Shown: positions 16,605-25,724 of the stretch, one piece after another | Layout: every line of letters starts with the position of its first letter | Position numbering within the stretch: position 1 is the first letter of the stretch | Assembly (NCBI RefSeq): GCF_003402535.2 | Contig: NZ_AP025174.1 | Location: forward strand, 186,001-250,000 | Origin: Cupriavidus sp. P-10 | GTDB taxonomy: Bacteria; Pseudomonadota; Gammaproteobacteria; Burkholderiales; Burkholderiaceae | Length of the DNA stretch: 64,000 bases | Direction: 5' to 3' | Position numbers and translations under genes: made by a program | Notes under the pieces: generated by a model | The model's database searches: none | Told to the model about the DNA's origin: nothing | Seen by the model: only the letters and a program-made list of their open reading frames with translations

Positions 16605-16863
16605 CCGAGTCAGTGCATTGAGCCCGGAAAAACTTCATACCCTGTCCCGCATTGAACGCCGGCCGCAGCCAGGCGGGCATCTCCCCCTGCCCGTCCCAGC
16701 TCATCCCCTCGGCGTTGCCGGTAGCAAACCGGGAGGCGGATGGCGGGGGGGCGGCGAATCGAAGCCCCGCTGCCTCCAGATCCTCCATCGTCAGGCCGTA
16801 GTCGGTCCATCTGGGGCTAGATCCAGCGGATCGCGTCCGCCCGCTCATTTTTAGTTGCCATCG
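16605..16863 (-). pseudogene. H-NS-like short protein (copy 2, broken)
   Basis: The copy starts MATKNERADAIRWI and hits a TAG. The rest then continues in another frame as DYGLTMEDLEAAGL, followed by a degenerate DNA-binding motif (NAEGMSWDGQGEMPAWL) and NAGQGMKFFRA. Comparison with the intact copy at 47720-47989 shows a stop plus a frameshift near 16817-16822. Confidence 0.8.
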
Positions 16864-16869
16864 TTGGCG

Positions 16870-17046
16870 TTATCAGGGTTGAGGAGCACCGCAGGCGCGC
16901 TCGATTCCTCCTTCGCCTTCGGCGCCGGGCCTCCAGCCTTGCGCCGCCGCCCAACACCACCCCTCGCTCGCGGGCGCGCTCCAGCTCCGTCGAGAATTGG
17001 GTCCGCAGTTCCGCCAGTTGCCGGCCGGCGACCTCTGGCTCTGCCC
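16870..17046 (-). pseudogene. KfrA-like coiled-coil fragment
   Basis: In frame with the H-NS-like copy 2, upstream sequence reads AGRQLAELRTQFSTELERAR and then an Arg-rich stretch. The same string occurs upstream of H-NS copy 4 (near 48400) and near 20540. It matches the alanine/arginine-rich coiled coil of KfrA-type plasmid DNA-binding proteins. Only the C-terminal part is left. Confidence 0.65.
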
Positions 17047-17931
17047 TACCCGCTCCAGCCGCGCCTGCGGTATGTATCTATGATAAGCGCCCTTATCAAA
17101 GATTGAAGCCTCAACTGTCACGCTAGACAACGATATAAAACTGCTTCTCGCGGCAGCGACGCCGCGCCACGCTCAAGGGGTTTCGGCATGGGTTGGCTCG
17201 CCACCGGTGCGCGCGACAGACCTCGTCGCGCAGCGATCACCGATTGCCGCCGCACTGCTCCGGATATGGAAAACCACGGAGACGCTCGGGACAAAATTCT
17301 GCGCGTTGACGCCCCCTCCTGCAGCGCAGCGCGTGGCCGTCGCCAGGCGCGGAAACCGATCGTGGGGGTGGATCCGCCCGGCGGAACCAGAGACCATGGC
17401 CATGGTTCTCCCGATGCAACCGCAGGCCGGCGATGTCCCCGACGCCGCAGTCGCCCTATGTCCTGGCGACCGCGCCACCCCACACCGTTCCGGGACGCCT
17501 GCCGCGTGGTTCTTCGCGACGACGGGGCGAATTGACATGCCCCGTCTTGCCTGCGCAACCTCAAACTGAAGCCTCATGTCCGACCTGCCCCACAACTCCG
17601 CCGCCAACGCCGAATCGATCGGTTGGGCGGGGCTTCGCCCGAGGTGATCGCCAAAGTTCTGAACTCGGCGCTGGCAGCGCAGGATCTGTCCGGTTTTGCC
17701 GCGCTGCTTTCCGACGTTGCCCGCGACCGCGGACTGAAAGGTCAGCGCGCCGCGTCGCAGTCGATCTCGAACTGGCCGCGAAGCCGGGACCCCGAGGCTA
17801 GGCAGCCGCGGCGCGCAGCATGGACAGTTCGCCGGTGGACACTTCGTTGGCCGCCTTGCAGTTGGCGGTACTCTAATTCAGCGCGTCCCGGCAGATCCGC
17901 TTAATCGAGGCATCTCAATCAGCACCGCTGC
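17047..17931. other. Decayed region, no intact gene
   Basis: High-GC sequence with many open frames on both strands but no start signal or family match. A short plus-strand stretch near 17640-17740 reads EVIAKVLNSALAAQDLSGFA and could be a gene fragment. Near 17820-17880 (minus) there is another scrap resembling KfrA (TGELSMLRAAA). Confidence 0.5.
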
Positions 17932-18177
17932 CTATTCACCGGTTTTCGTCTCGGCTTGTTCCGTGGTTTTGGGCTTGGCCACACCCATTCCGTTGCTTGT
18001 GGGCCTCGGGGGAGGAAACACCACCATAATGCGCGGTTTCGATAGCGGAACCGAAACTTGGTCGCCGGCCAGAGGCAAACCAGCCGCTCTAGCTTCTTCA
18101 GCCGCCCTGACAACAGCGCGGGCAATGGCTTCCTGACACTTCTCGCTCATGATGTACTGGGAAAGCTTCGTGGCCAT
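17932..18177 (-). CDS. Small protein, paralogue A of a two-member family
   Basis: An 81-aa protein beginning MATKLSQYIMSEKCQEAIAR with AAEEARAAGLPLAGD, then a Pro-rich, Lys/Thr-rich tail. It has an excellent Shine-Dalgarno (AAGGAGG, eight bases upstream). The N-terminal half is clearly related to the 65-aa protein at 20960-21157. No known domain was recognised. An N-terminal amphipathic helix followed by an unstructured tail suggests a small binding or accessory protein. The two copies flank the XRE-IrrE gene pair. Confidence 0.7.
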   Translation of the reverse strand: MATKLSQYIMSEKCQEAIARAVVRAAEEARAAGLPLAGDQVSVPLSKPRIMVVFPPPRPTSNGMGVAKPKTTEQAETKTGE

Positions 18178-18390
18178 GCTGAATCCTCCTTAGCTGCCAG
18201 TCTACCGAACAGGCCAATACGGCAGCCGCTAACGTCGGTCGGCGCAAATGAAGGAAGCTGGATCGCGCCGGCTTCACTCCCCGCATGTTAGGTAATCGAG
18301 TCTTATGGGCGTGATCTCGTGCTTCGCTACGCCATGCCGATCCAGCGCCAGCAGGCGTCGGGCGACGAGTTTCCGCAGCCGGCATCCCTC

Positions 18391-19503
18391 TCAAGCATGT
18401 TGCATTAGGCCGATCGGCACTACGTTCTCAGGCCTTGTTGCGAACGCCCCTTGATCAAAACGCGCCGCAAGAAGCTGATCAAGAAGCGATGTTCGGACCC
18501 TCATCTCCCGGGCCAAATCTCCACGTGAAATCCCAAACGCTTCTCGCAATACTTGCATGCTGTCGGCGATCAAATCGGGGATCTCAAGCTGTATCTGAGA
18601 GTCTTCCACTTCAGCTCGAGCCTCGCCTCGACGAGTCAAACCAATGACGCCGCTGCGATATTGCTCTTCGGAGAAAATGCCGAGCTGTCGTCCTCTGTAT
18701 AGGATCGCAGCCTTTGAAACCCCCCAGCGAAACTTGATGTCCGAGAGCGCCGACCAGTTGAGTCTTGATCCCCGCTGCGCCGCTCCGCACTCCGCTGCAA
18801 AGTACCGGCGAGGCATAAGGAATGCACTGGCGAACCGATTCGCTTGGGACTCAGTAAGCCGGTCACCGGTTTGCACTCCAATGTGCAGACATAGATGACC
18901 GATTTCGTGAGCGACGCCAAAGCGGGATCGGCATGCAGAACGGCTCTCCGCATTCATTGCGATCACTGGACGGCGCGTGGCAAACGATATGGCATCAATC
19001 TCCGGCGCAAGGTCGGTGATTGGCATCACCACGGCGCCAGCGTTCTCGGCAACGCGAGTCATATTCTGGATGGGACCCAGACCTAAACCCCAATGCTCAC
19101 GGGCCCTTTCTGCTGCTAGCTCAATCAGCTCAGCGCTGCTCGAATCGCTTTCCTCAAAGTCATACCGGGGAAGGTCAAGGTGACTGTCCATGACGTTCAC
19201 CATGCGCTTCAAAAACTCGCCACGGGCACGCGCCACTTGACGAAGCGCAACTTTCGTTGTCAGTTGCTTCCGGAAATGGCACTGCTCGTCAGCGATCGGC
19301 ATCGGGTCAGGTTCCGAAAAAAATTCGGGCATGACAGCCAGCGCTTCGCAGAACTTTGTGACGAGGCTGAGTGACGGTAGGTCAACGCCCGACTCTAGAC
19401 GGCTCAAAAACTGCTTTGAACAGCCGATGTTATCGCCCAGCTCCTGTTGGGATAGCCCATGGAAGAGCCGGGCGTTACGCAGATTCGAACCAATAAAAGT
19501 CAT
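18391..19503 (-). CDS. XRE regulator fused to ImmA/IrrE-type metallopeptidase
   Basis: A 370-aa protein. Residues 5-60 form an XRE helix-turn-helix (NLRNARLFHGLSQQELGDNI; CSKQFLSRLESG). The middle and C-terminal region is an ImmA/IrrE-type Zn-peptidase domain, with the metal motif VAHEIGHLCLHIG (about residues 196-208) and a third ligand in TESQANRFASAFLMP (about 217). A ~100-residue helical C-terminal part follows. Such proteins cleave or inactivate repressors after a trigger, or act in toxin-antitoxin-like defence pairs such as RosmerTA. Its ATG overlaps the stop of the upstream partner by four bases, so the two are co-translated. Confidence 0.88.
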   Translation of the reverse strand: MTFIGSNLRNARLFHGLSQQELGDNIGCSKQFLSRLESGVDLPSLSLVTKFCEALAVMPEFFSEPDPMPIADEQCHFRKQLTTKVALRQVARARGEFLKRMVNVMDSHLDLPRYDFEESDSSSAELIELAAERAREHWGLGLGPIQNMTRVAENAGAVVMPITDLAPEIDAISFATRRPVIAMNAESRSACRSRFGVAHEIGHLCLHIGVQTGDRLTESQANRFASAFLMPRRYFAAECGAAQRGSRLNWSALSDIKFRWGVSKAAILYRGRQLGIFSEEQYRSGVIGLTRRGEARAEVEDSQIQLEIPDLIADSMQVLREAFGISRGDLAREMRVRTSLLDQLLAARFDQGAFATRPENVVPIGLMQHA

Positions 19504-20117
19504 TCTTCACTATTTGCTGCAGTGTCCGAGTCTGAGTCAGCCCGCTTGGGGCCGACGGGCGCACGTCCAACATCCTTAGCGGGTGGCGTGTTCGCGGCAA
19601 CAATGTGAAGCGCCTTGGTGGCATTCGAGATCCACTGGCAGCGAACCTGACCCCGGATATCCTCGCCCAGGAAAACTACGCGGGGATCTTCAGCTTCCTC
19701 GTATCCACCATCCAAGATAAAGCAAAACTTGCACGGTTCGTCGTCGCCATCCACAGCATCGAAAAAGGACTGCTGCACCGGAGTGACCGAAAGTACCGCC
19801 GGCTTCGTCGGATTTGAAGGGTCATCCGTCGTGAATCGGCAAGGAATACCCCCAATGCTAAAGACAAGGTCGTTGCCGGCGTGAAGCAGTTGGAGCCAAT
19901 CGTACTCACCCGACAGCGCTACAGAGCGCAACCGGTTCTTTTGCCGTGCGAACCTTGTGCACCCCCGCGAATATCCGTCGTCGAACTCGCTCTGAAGATC
20001 AGTCGCAGTCGAAAAGTGTTCGGCGATCAGCATGTCCCCGATGATGCTGAGGCGATCGGCTGCCAGAGCGGCGTGAAAATGGTCAGGAAGCGGTAGGTTC
20101 ATTGACGAAATATCCAA
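19500..20117 (-). CDS. Hypothetical partner of the XRE-IrrE protein
   Basis: A 205-aa acidic soluble protein (begins MDISSMNLPLPDHFHAALAA). Features include GCTRFARQKNRLR and a likely beta-rich core (YDWLQLLHAGNDLVFSIGGI, PCKFCFILDGGYEEAEDPRV). It ends in a disordered tail. No known domain was recognised. Overlap with the next gene (19500-19503) indicates an obligate pair. In such pairs one protein is usually the target or inhibitor of the peptidase. It could be toxin, antitoxin or substrate; the sequence does not decide. Confidence 0.7.
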   Translation of the reverse strand: MDISSMNLPLPDHFHAALAADRLSIIGDMLIAEHFSTATDLQSEFDDGYSRGCTRFARQKNRLRSVALSGEYDWLQLLHAGNDLVFSIGGIPCRFTTDDPSNPTKPAVLSVTPVQQSFFDAVDGDDEPCKFCFILDGGYEEAEDPRVVFLGEDIRGQVRCQWISNATKALHIVAANTPPAKDVGRAPVGPKRADSDSDTAANSEE

Positions 20118-20379
20118 ATTGTGCGGATTTCTAAAAACGTCAACCCATTTTTGTGCAATTTCCCTGTCTTGTCAACCTAACACGCCACTTTTCCATGCAA
20201 AAACGTGCCCTATAAAGCATATCAAAACTCGGCTACCCTTCCCCGCTGGGTGCGCCAACCCCTGGTGCCACCACAACGCCGGCCGCAGCGGCCGCATCAC
20301 TACGCGCGCCTCCGGCGCCGGCGTGGTGGCCTCCAGCAGGGCCGCGCCATAGCCGGTCGCCACCACTCGGCGTCAGGCG

Positions 20380-20930
20380 CGACAGGCGCGTGGTGCGGTC
20401 AGGGGGCGCGTTGCCAGCCAGGCGGGCATGATGAGCTCCGGGCGGGGCAACTCACTGGCAGGAAAGCCCGTACCGGCTCCCGCTCCTGCGCCATGGTCAT
20501 TCCTGCTCGGGAGCGCGCTCGAGTTCGGTCGAGAATTGGGTACCCAGTTCCGCCCGTTGCCGACCGGCAGCCTCCAGCTCCGCCCGCCCAGCTTCCAGCC
20601 GCGTTTGGGTCGCCGCGTGCGGCTGGCGCTCCGCAGCCAAGTCCGCCTGCTCGGCGTCGTGCGCGTCGCGTGCCCCCGGCCTCGGCGGCGCTGGCCGCAT
20701 GGCGGGCTTCGGCGCGGAGCGTGGCCAACTCGCCGGTGGCGGCTTCGTTGGCCGCTTGCCAGATGGTCTGGACCGCTTCGGCCGCGATGTCCATCAACGC
20801 ATCCGGCGAGTCCGGATGGTCGATGGTGACGCGTGTGCGCCCGCCCGCGTAGTTCCTGCTAGAACGCCTGACACCTCGACTGGCGTGCCCATGCTGCCCT
20901 TGCGCACCAGGCTGCGTGGCCCGCTATGAT
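20380..20930 (-). pseudogene. KfrA-like plasmid DNA-binding protein, multiply frameshifted
   Basis: Reading the minus strand from 20930: SLVRKGSMGTPVEVSGVLAG in one frame, then VTIDHPDSPDALMDIAAEAV and TIWQAANEAATGELATLRAE in a second, then AAERQPHAATQTRLEAGRAE and ELGTQFSTELERAPEQE in a third. This is the linker and Ala-rich coiled coil of KfrA-type proteins, which bind DNA and help organise low-copy plasmids. At least two frameshifts inactivate it. A scrap at 20405-20425 (PAWLATR) may be the following H-NS-like gene. Confidence 0.7.
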
Positions 20931-20959
20931 GAACTCACGAACCCCAGAGGGAAGGCGCA

Positions 20960-21157
20960 ATGGCTTCAAAACTGATCCACTACATCATGAGTCAACGCTT
21001 TCAAGACGTAGTCGGACGCGGTATCGAGCAAGCCGTGGCCATGACGCGTGCGGCAGGTTTGACTCCGGCAGGCGATCCGAACATAAAGCCGAGCGCTGGT
21101 CCTACGACGACTGTTATCGTTAAAGCTGACCCTTCCGCAAAGCAAGCTCGTACGTAA
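20960..21157 (+). CDS. Small protein, paralogue B of a two-member family
   Basis: A 65-aa protein beginning MASKLIHYIMSQRFQDVVGR with RAAGLTPAGDP, then a Pro/Thr/Lys-rich tail. It aligns with the 81-aa protein at 17932-18177 over the first ~45 residues (MA-KL--YIMS-, RAAGL, AGD). AGAGGGAAGG lies just before the ATG and supports the start. It is transcribed toward the repeat region at 21.3 kb. Function unknown. Confidence 0.65.
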   Translation: MASKLIHYIMSQRFQDVVGRGIEQAVAMTRAAGLTPAGDPNIKPSAGPTTTVIVKADPSAKQART

Positions 21158-21359
21158 GATCTGCGCGACACCGCGTCAAGGGCATTCATCAGACGTTCCT
21201 AACGCTGTATAAGGCGCTGCGTTCCTTGGACAATGGCTGTGCGCGTCAATGCGCCGCTGGGGCCCTCCTTATTCTTATGTATCCTTGCAACGCTATCGGA
21301 AATTGACATAAGGCGGGCTATGTCAACTGTTGGTATGTCCTGAAGGGTTGGGTGTGGGA

Positions 21360-21449
21360 CGGCTGTTGACACAAAACTGATGACATTCAGGACGCAAAGT
21401 TGATCGGCTGTTGACACAAAACTGATGACATTCAGGACGCAAAGTTGAT
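21360..21449. repeat. Perfect tandem duplication, 2 x 45 bp
   Basis: A 45-base unit (begins CGGCTGTTGACACAAAACTG, ends GCAAAGTTGAT) occurs twice head to tail without mismatch. Related pieces (TTGATGACAC, GTGACACAAGAG, GTGTCATTTTCGGTGACA) continue to about 21625. Tandem TGACA-type blocks of this sort occur at ends of IS21- and IS481-like elements, so this may be an orphaned IS end. Confidence 0.75.
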
Positions 21450-21840
21450 GACACATGGGCCGGTATCCCGCATGAATACTCAGTGGTGACACAAGAGTCG
21501 TGACAACTCAGCCAGTACCCGCAGCAATATGCTCGGCCAGCGGACGAATCTCTTGAGCAGTTCCGCACCATGGCTGGCATGTCAGCACATTTGTGTCATT
21601 TTCGGTGACAACATTTTTTTGCTGGCAAGCAAAAAACTACTTAATAATCAGACGCCTTTTAGCACGTCGGCGAAGAATAAAACCGTCACTAGCCGCTATG
21701 GCTGGACGACTTCAAGGCGCAACATCCCGTTTCGCTTCAAGTTCTCACCGGTGATCATGTCACTGACATGTTTCGTTCACCGATAATGCCCCGCCCATCC
21801 GATAAGGAGTGCCGGCAGACTCCACACTGGTTGCGCGCCC

Positions 21841-21965
21841 ATGTACGAGCAGACGTCGCTCGAGTTCGCACGCACCACTGGCACTGGTTCTTCCTGATCC
21901 GCCCGACGCCGTTACCTGAGACCCTGATCCCCGCCGACCCGGATCTCTACTTGCGCGGAGCCATG
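21841..21965 (+). pseudogene. Haloacetate dehalogenase (alpha/beta hydrolase) fragment
   Basis: MYEQTSLEFAR in one frame continues after a one-base shift as HWFFLIRPTPLPETLIPADP. Both parts match the cap region of fluoroacetate/haloacetate dehalogenases ('MYE-T-LEFAR--HWFFLIQPAPLPE-LI'). Only about 40 codons survive and the catalytic residues are absent. It is a relic of a lost catabolic gene. Confidence 0.65.
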
Positions 21966-22470
21966 ACGGCACCCCCCATCCTATACGACAATTTAATAGA
22001 CACCCACACTGTGCGTCTCACAATCGGGCTCGCGGTTGTCGACCATGTCAATCCGACGACGCCTGAAAGTACGGGCGCGATCACGGTAGATGCTGGCGGG
22101 GCGCACCAGGTGAGTAGATGGCCGAGAACTACCGCGCTTCGGCGGGGCTGAGTCGGCCGTCCACGCCTTGTCGAGGGTGACTTGGCCGGCCAGAAAGGAG
22201 GTTGCACCGGCACGCGCGAACGCCATGAGATGCCACCAGCATTCGCAACTGCGATCACGGCCTCAGCGCGCTATGCCCCGGGGTGTTAGCCTCAACTTCG
22301 CGCGTAAGCACGTACAAGCTGAAGCTCAACTGGCGTAGCACGCTACTGGTGCGCGAAAATACCTTAGTTAGCTCGGCGTACCCCAGTGACACCTGTGTGG
22401 ACGGCTCAAGTACGTGGCCGCCGTCCACCCGGGTTAAATCAGGAGAAGGCTTGCATGGATGACCGACGTT
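21966..22470. other. Intergenic, about 500 bases, no gene recognised
   Basis: Short frames on both strands show no family motif. The region lies between the dehalogenase relic and the porin and is likely decayed sequence. Confidence 0.45.
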
Positions 22471-23637
22471 TTAGAATTTGTGACGAATGCCCACCGCCGC
22501 ACCAAACATAGTGCTCTGGCCATTGGCCAGGACGTAACTACTGCCCAGCGACAAGCTGTTTGCATATATCGTGGCACCGGACTCGAGCATTAACCCCGCA
22601 TTCTTCCCGAATGCACTCGTCAGATAGGCATCGGTGCGCTTTGAGATGGCGTAGTTAGCCAAGAAAAGGACCTGCCACGGATTCGGGCTATTCGTACCAA
22701 AGTAGCTCTTCATGTTGTCGTAGCTGTACTCCAGCGTCAGGCCGACCGAGGGGGTCAGTTGGTAATTGCCCCCGATCCAGTAGTAATCGTCCCTCTGAAT
22801 CGTCGTGCCTGACGAATTCTTGTTTTGTCCCCAGCGATAGCCGCCCATGACCTTAGCCACGCCGAGGCTGTAGCTCGCCGCGACGAGCGCCTTTTTCACC
22901 GTCCCGCTGCTTGTTCCGATGGTCGGATTCCATTGGTCGTAGCCGGCCGTTGCGCCGAAAGCGCCTGACGCATACGTCACGGCCGCCCCATAGGCTGAGT
23001 CACGACGAGCAGACGCAGGATTTTCGCCGGTTCCCCCAATCGGCGTGGCCACGCCCACCGCCGCCGGCAGAGCCAAGCCTGCGCCGACGGAGTAGTGTGC
23101 ACCCACCGTGACGGGGCCGAATCGTCCCGAGTACTTGATAATGTTGTCCTCACGGTAGTTTGCCCCTGCGACCAGAACGGTGGGTTCGTACTGCGTAGCG
23201 AAGGCAGCAGGAACGAAGCTAGCTAGCCCATCAAACATGGAAGTGTACTGGCGCCCAAAGGTCAATTGCCCCCACCTCGTGCTCTGTAGACCCACGAACG
23301 CTTGACGGCCAAAGAGACGACCGCCCTGTTGGAAAGTACCCGTGTCAGACCCAAAGCCACTTTCCAGCACAAATACGCTCTTGATATTGTTCCCGAGGTC
23401 TTCCGTTCCACGCAGACCCCATCGCGAACCGGAGAAGCCACCAGGATTCATGCGGACCACATCATGCGAAGGACCGGCGTTGAACTGATTGGTTGCAGAA
23501 GGCACGTTGCCGATATGATTCACGTACTCGATGTTGGCGTCGACAACGCCGTACAGGGTCACGTTCGACTGCGCGAAGGCATTCGCCGAAAGGACGGCTG
23601 ACACTGCCACACCGCACGAGATAAATTTTTCTTTCAT
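22471..23637 (-). CDS. Gram-negative general porin (Burkholderiales type)
   Basis: A 388-aa outer-membrane beta-barrel. The signal peptide is MKEKFISCGVAVSAVLSANA with cleavage near AFAQS. The mature protein starts NVTLYGVVDANIEYV, the usual first strand of OmpC-like betaproteobacterial porins. SGSRWGLRGTEDLGN and LFGRQAFVGLQSTRWGQLTF are family signatures, and the last residue is Phe (GIRHKF), as needed for barrel assembly. It stands at the edge of the catabolic cluster and could admit its substrate. Shine-Dalgarno GGAGGAG lies before the ATG. Confidence 0.93.
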   Translation of the reverse strand: MKEKFISCGVAVSAVLSANAFAQSNVTLYGVVDANIEYVNHIGNVPSATNQFNAGPSHDVVRMNPGGFSGSRWGLRGTEDLGNNIKSVFVLESGFGSDTGTFQQGGRLFGRQAFVGLQSTRWGQLTFGRQYTSMFDGLASFVPAAFATQYEPTVLVAGANYREDNIIKYSGRFGPVTVGAHYSVGAGLALPAAVGVATPIGGTGENPASARRDSAYGAAVTYASGAFGATAGYDQWNPTIGTSSGTVKKALVAASYSLGVAKVMGGYRWGQNKNSSGTTIQRDDYYWIGGNYQLTPSVGLTLEYSYDNMKSYFGTNSPNPWQVLFLANYAISKRTDAYLTSAFGKNAGLMLESGATIYANSLSLGSSYVLANGQSTMFGAAVGIRHKF

Positions 23638-24469
23638 TAAAACTGCTCCTCCAAATTAATAGTTATTGATACACCGTAAAGACGCTGCAAATGTCTGAAC
23701 CAATATAATGCCTACGGTTCCTCGCACATGTCAGACAAGGCTTGTCAATATTCACTGTCTGTAGGCGAAGTTGATTTAGAACGGCCGAAGGATTCCCACG
23801 CAAAAAACAAATTTACGCGATTAATAAATTGTCCCGACAATCGCGGTCAACTTGGAGCCGGACAGAGTTTGCCAAGAGTTCAGTCCTGCGCTGCAGTCAT
23901 CTTCTCTGCAGTACCGCGATTGTTCGCGGGCACGTCCTGCTAGGAACTACGTACGCAGCCGATTTTGATGAGACACGCCGGCTACACCGACGCGCTTCTC
24001 TATTCGAATGAAACCCAGTATGAAAAATCGGTTACCAATCGAATGTGCGGCGATGCACTCTTATTGATACAATTAGCTTCACGGCTGACCGCGGTGCCTT
24101 GATTGTGAGGATTGATGACGAACTTCTCTGGTGCACCAGGTGGCTACAACTGCGCGGCGGTCGAGAGGATGCGCGGATCTCATCGAGGCTGTGGGTGTGC
24201 CTTGGCTCTCGCCCAACAGGCAAGCCGGATACATGCGTGCAGACAGCTCTTCACACTAAAAAGAGGCTGGCAAAAAAGCGTCGGGTCCATACATGCACCG
24301 AAATCAAGGCTACCCCTATCCGACAGCCTCTCGGCAGAGGTTCGCAAGCTACTACACGACGCTGTCGGCCGGCAGAAAACCGGTCCAGCTTCCGCTATGT
24401 CTCATTTCCGGCTTTATCCCGGCACGCCCCCAGGTGATTATTTATTCCCGCTATTCAAGGGATATTGTA
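23638..24469. other. Intergenic, about 830 bases, no gene recognised
   Basis: AT-rich near 23650-23850, as expected for the porin promoter. Nothing else on either strand shows start signals or family motifs. Confidence 0.5.
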
Positions 24470-25651
24470 CTAGCAGCGTTCGAACACAGCGGCAATGCCC
24501 TGCCCGCCCCCGATGCACATGGTGACCAGTGCATACCGTCCCTGGACACGCTGCAGTTCGTGCACAGCTTTCGTCACGAGAATGGCTCCCGTTGCGCCGA
24601 TGGGATGGCCAAGGGAAATGCCAGAGCCGTTCGGATTGACCTTCTCGGGATTGAAACCAAGCTCGCGTGCCACTGCGCATGCCTGAGCGGCGAAAGCTTC
24701 GTTGGCCTCGATGACGTCGATATCGTCCAAGGACAACTCGGCCCGCGCAAGAGCCAGCCGAACCGCAGGGACAGGGGCGATTCCCATGTAGGCCGGGGCA
24801 ACGCCAGCGTGCGCGTACGAGACCAGCTTCGCGATCGGCCGATGCCCGTCTCGGCTCGCCGCTTCCGCGGTGGCCAAGACCACTGCCGCAGCACCGTCGT
24901 TCAGGCCCGATGCGTTGCCGGCGGTGACCGTACCGGTAGCCGAGAACGCAGGCTTCAGTTTGCCGAGGTCCTGAGGCGAGAGGTCGTCACGGACGTGCTC
25001 GTCAGTGTCGAACAGCACCACCTCCTTCTTCTGGCGAACAGGAACGGGGACAATCTGGGACTTGAAATACCCTGCGGCATTCGCCGCCGCGGCTCGGCGA
25101 TGCGATTCCAGTGCTAGCACATCCTGTGCTTCACGCGAGATGGAGAACTTCGCCGCGACGTTTTCGGCCGTTTGGCCCATGTGGTACTTCTCGAATGGGT
25201 CCGTCAGTGCACCGACCATCATGTCGACGACCTTCGAATCTCCCATACGAGTGCCCCAACGAGCGTCGAGCAAAGAATAAGCCGCGCGCGACATACTTTC
25301 CGCGCCACCGGCCACCACGTATTCAGCGTCACCCAGTGCCAGGGATTGCGAGGCCGAGACAACCGCCTGCAGGCCAGAACCGCACAGGCGGTTGACCGTC
25401 AACGCCGAAGAATGCTCCGACAGGCCGCCCTCCATACCGGCTACTCGGGCCAGGTACATGTCCGCCGGCTCCGTGTGGATGACATTTCCGAACACAATCT
25501 GGTCGACCTTGTCGCCGCTCAGCTCCGCGCGCTTGAGCGCCGCCCGCACAACTAGCGCTCCCAGGCCGGTTGGGGACATCGAAGCCAACGATTTGCCAAA
25601 ATCGCCGATTGCGGTGCGAACCGCGCTGAGAACCACTACTTCGTTGGACAT
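24470..25651 (-). CDS. Acetyl-CoA C-acyltransferase (thiolase)
   Basis: A 393-aa enzyme of thiolase type II. The nucleophilic Cys is in NRLCGSGLQAV (about residue 88). The His is in GHPIGATGAIL (about 349) and the second Cys in TMCIGGGQGIA (about 379). It cleaves beta-ketoacyl-CoA to acetyl-CoA and a shortened acyl-CoA, or condenses acetyl-CoA. The start MSNEVVVLSAVRTA at 25651 is preceded by GGAG; the open frame further upstream belongs to an SDR pseudogene. In this cluster it would complete breakdown of the CoA ester made by the CoA-transferase. Confidence 0.93.
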   Translation of the reverse strand: MSNEVVVLSAVRTAIGDFGKSLASMSPTGLGALVVRAALKRAELSGDKVDQIVFGNVIHTEPADMYLARVAGMEGGLSEHSSALTVNRLCGSGLQAVVSASQSLALGDAEYVVAGGAESMSRAAYSLLDARWGTRMGDSKVVDMMVGALTDPFEKYHMGQTAENVAAKFSISREAQDVLALESHRRAAAANAAGYFKSQIVPVPVRQKKEVVLFDTDEHVRDDLSPQDLGKLKPAFSATGTVTAGNASGLNDGAAAVVLATAEAASRDGHRPIAKLVSYAHAGVAPAYMGIAPVPAVRLALARAELSLDDIDVIEANEAFAAQACAVARELGFNPEKVNPNGSGISLGHPIGATGAILVTKAVHELQRVQGRYALVTMCIGGGQGIAAVFERC

Positions 25652-25724
25652 GACAACTCCATTTTTCGGCGCTCGAGCGCCACCGTTCGAGAAAACAATT
25701 GTGTTTAACGCGTTTGTTGCTTCA

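Noticed and set aside
10552..16900. Tn7-like transposon carrying the kinase operon
   Set aside because: Repeats are seen on one side only and no tns-type genes are present.
17173..17607. Two opposing 120-145-codon open frames
   Set aside because: High GC makes such frames common. There is no start signal or domain, and neither is favoured over the other.
20172..20366. 65-codon minus-strand frame (MVATGYGAALLEATTPAPEA)
   Set aside because: It reads like a gene fragment but I cannot assign a family. Placed beside the KfrA relic as decayed sequence.
21360..21449. CRISPR array
   Set aside because: Only two repeats, joined without a spacer. It is a tandem duplication.
24045..25555. Long plus-strand open frames opposite the thiolase
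   Set aside because: They mirror the thiolase codons, lack ribosome sites and show no family motif.
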